Shown in pieces: positions 12,272 through 12,486 of a DNA stretch of 12,486 nt; within the stretch, counting starts at the first letter, position 1; each line of letters starts with the position of its first letter. The position numbers were made by a program, and so were the translations under genes. Origin of the DNA: Candidatus Moraniibacteriota bacterium (GTDB lineage Bacteria; Patescibacteriota; Minisyncoccia; JAHIHE01; JAGLIN01); assembly GCA_030641185.1 (NCBI GenBank), contig DAOWHY010000031.1, forward strand, positions 1-12,486. The letters are read 5' to 3'. A model generated the notes under the pieces. That model had not been told where the DNA came from and did no database searches. It saw nothing but the letters and a program-made list of their open reading frames with translations.

Positions 12272-12486
12272 ACAGAATAAAACTTCTCCAAAAAAATCTC
12301 ATAAGCCTCTTCGCGCTTTTCATCAGATTCGCTAATCAATTTGTCAATCTCAACCCATTTCCAATTCTTAAGCTCCCACGGACATAATTTAATTTCACTA
12401 TCCTCACCGTTAAATTTCAAAATATATAAAGTTTGTCTTTGTCCTTTGTAACCGGTGATTTCACGCTTTTTATGTTCTTTGGTCCA
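12259..12486 (-). CDS. Nudix hydrolase, C-terminal part (RppH/Ap4A-hydrolase-like; 5' end outside window)
   Basis: The - strand frame is open from the window edge to TGA at 12261-12259 and gives 75 residues. It contains KREITGYKGQRQTLYILKF, then an acidic turn, then WELKNWKWVEIDKLI and a C-terminal helix REEAYEIFLEKF. This matches the region after the Nudix box in RppH-type RNA pyrophosphohydrolases and diadenosine-polyphosphate hydrolases (GQKQKWFLL ... FDGWRWV ... REVYRRVMKEF in E. coli RppH). The Nudix box itself is outside the window, so catalysis cannot be checked. RppH removes pyrophosphate from mRNA 5' ends and starts decay. It converges on the 124-residue orphan gene, with both stop codons in one hairpin. 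The assignment is good for the superfamily and moderate for the subfamily. Confidence 0.75.
   Translation of the reverse strand, partial: WTKEHKKREITGYKGQRQTLYILKFNGEDSEIKLCPWELKNWKWVEIDKLISESDEKREEAYEIFLEKFYSVKKE

Overview
The window looks like a piece of a low-GC, compact bacterial chromosome, most likely from the Candidate Phyla Radiation (Patescibacteria, Parcubacteria-like). That placement is inference. It rests on AT-rich coding with AAA/GAA/TTA codons, short intergenic gaps, scattered housekeeping genes without Shine-Dalgarno (SD) sequences, short REP-like palindromes and many small orphan genes. No rRNA, tRNA or CRISPR array is visible.

Layout. (1) 1-304: the C-terminal end of a DDE integrase-type transposase, then a long imperfect inverted repeat and an overlapping terminator-like hairpin. 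(2) 360-722: an orphan 120-residue helical protein with a strong SD and its own terminator. (3) 805-3399: two peptidoglycan-precursor genes, murA (-) and murG (+), divergently transcribed from a 225-bp gap that holds a REP-like inverted repeat and back-to-back promoters. (4) 3565-6471: lysS and serS, 4 bp apart, behind a good sigma70-type promoter. (5) 6590-7374: a promoter, a 56-residue ORF and a 183-residue protein with a HEPN-like motif, which together form a candidate two-gene module. (6) 7524-9487 (-): a secreted coiled-coil/C39-type cysteine peptidase followed by a zinc-ribbon Nudix hydrolase. (7) 9590-10228: an orphan 212-residue protein. (8) 10269-11822 (-): gltX, which carries three repeat-like sequences in frame. 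(9) 11872-12246: an orphan 124-residue protein starting at TTG. (10) 12259-12486 (-): the C-terminal end of an RppH-like Nudix hydrolase, cut by the window edge.

How the genes work together. MurA makes the first committed cell-wall intermediate and MurG makes lipid II. LysRS, SerRS and GluRS supply translation. The secreted C39/coiled-coil protein probably acts at the envelope. The two Nudix proteins act on nucleotides or RNA 5' ends. The three orphan genes (360, 9590, 11872) are the only ones with canonical GGAGG-type SDs. Each is a monocistronic unit with its own terminator, and two have clear promoters.

Most interesting points: in-frame repeat insertions in gltX; a Cys-to-Asp change at the fosfomycin target residue of MurA; the small-ORF/HEPN-like pair; two divergent promoter pairs that share -10 or -35 bases; and the recurring promoter-SD-orphan-terminator cassette pattern.
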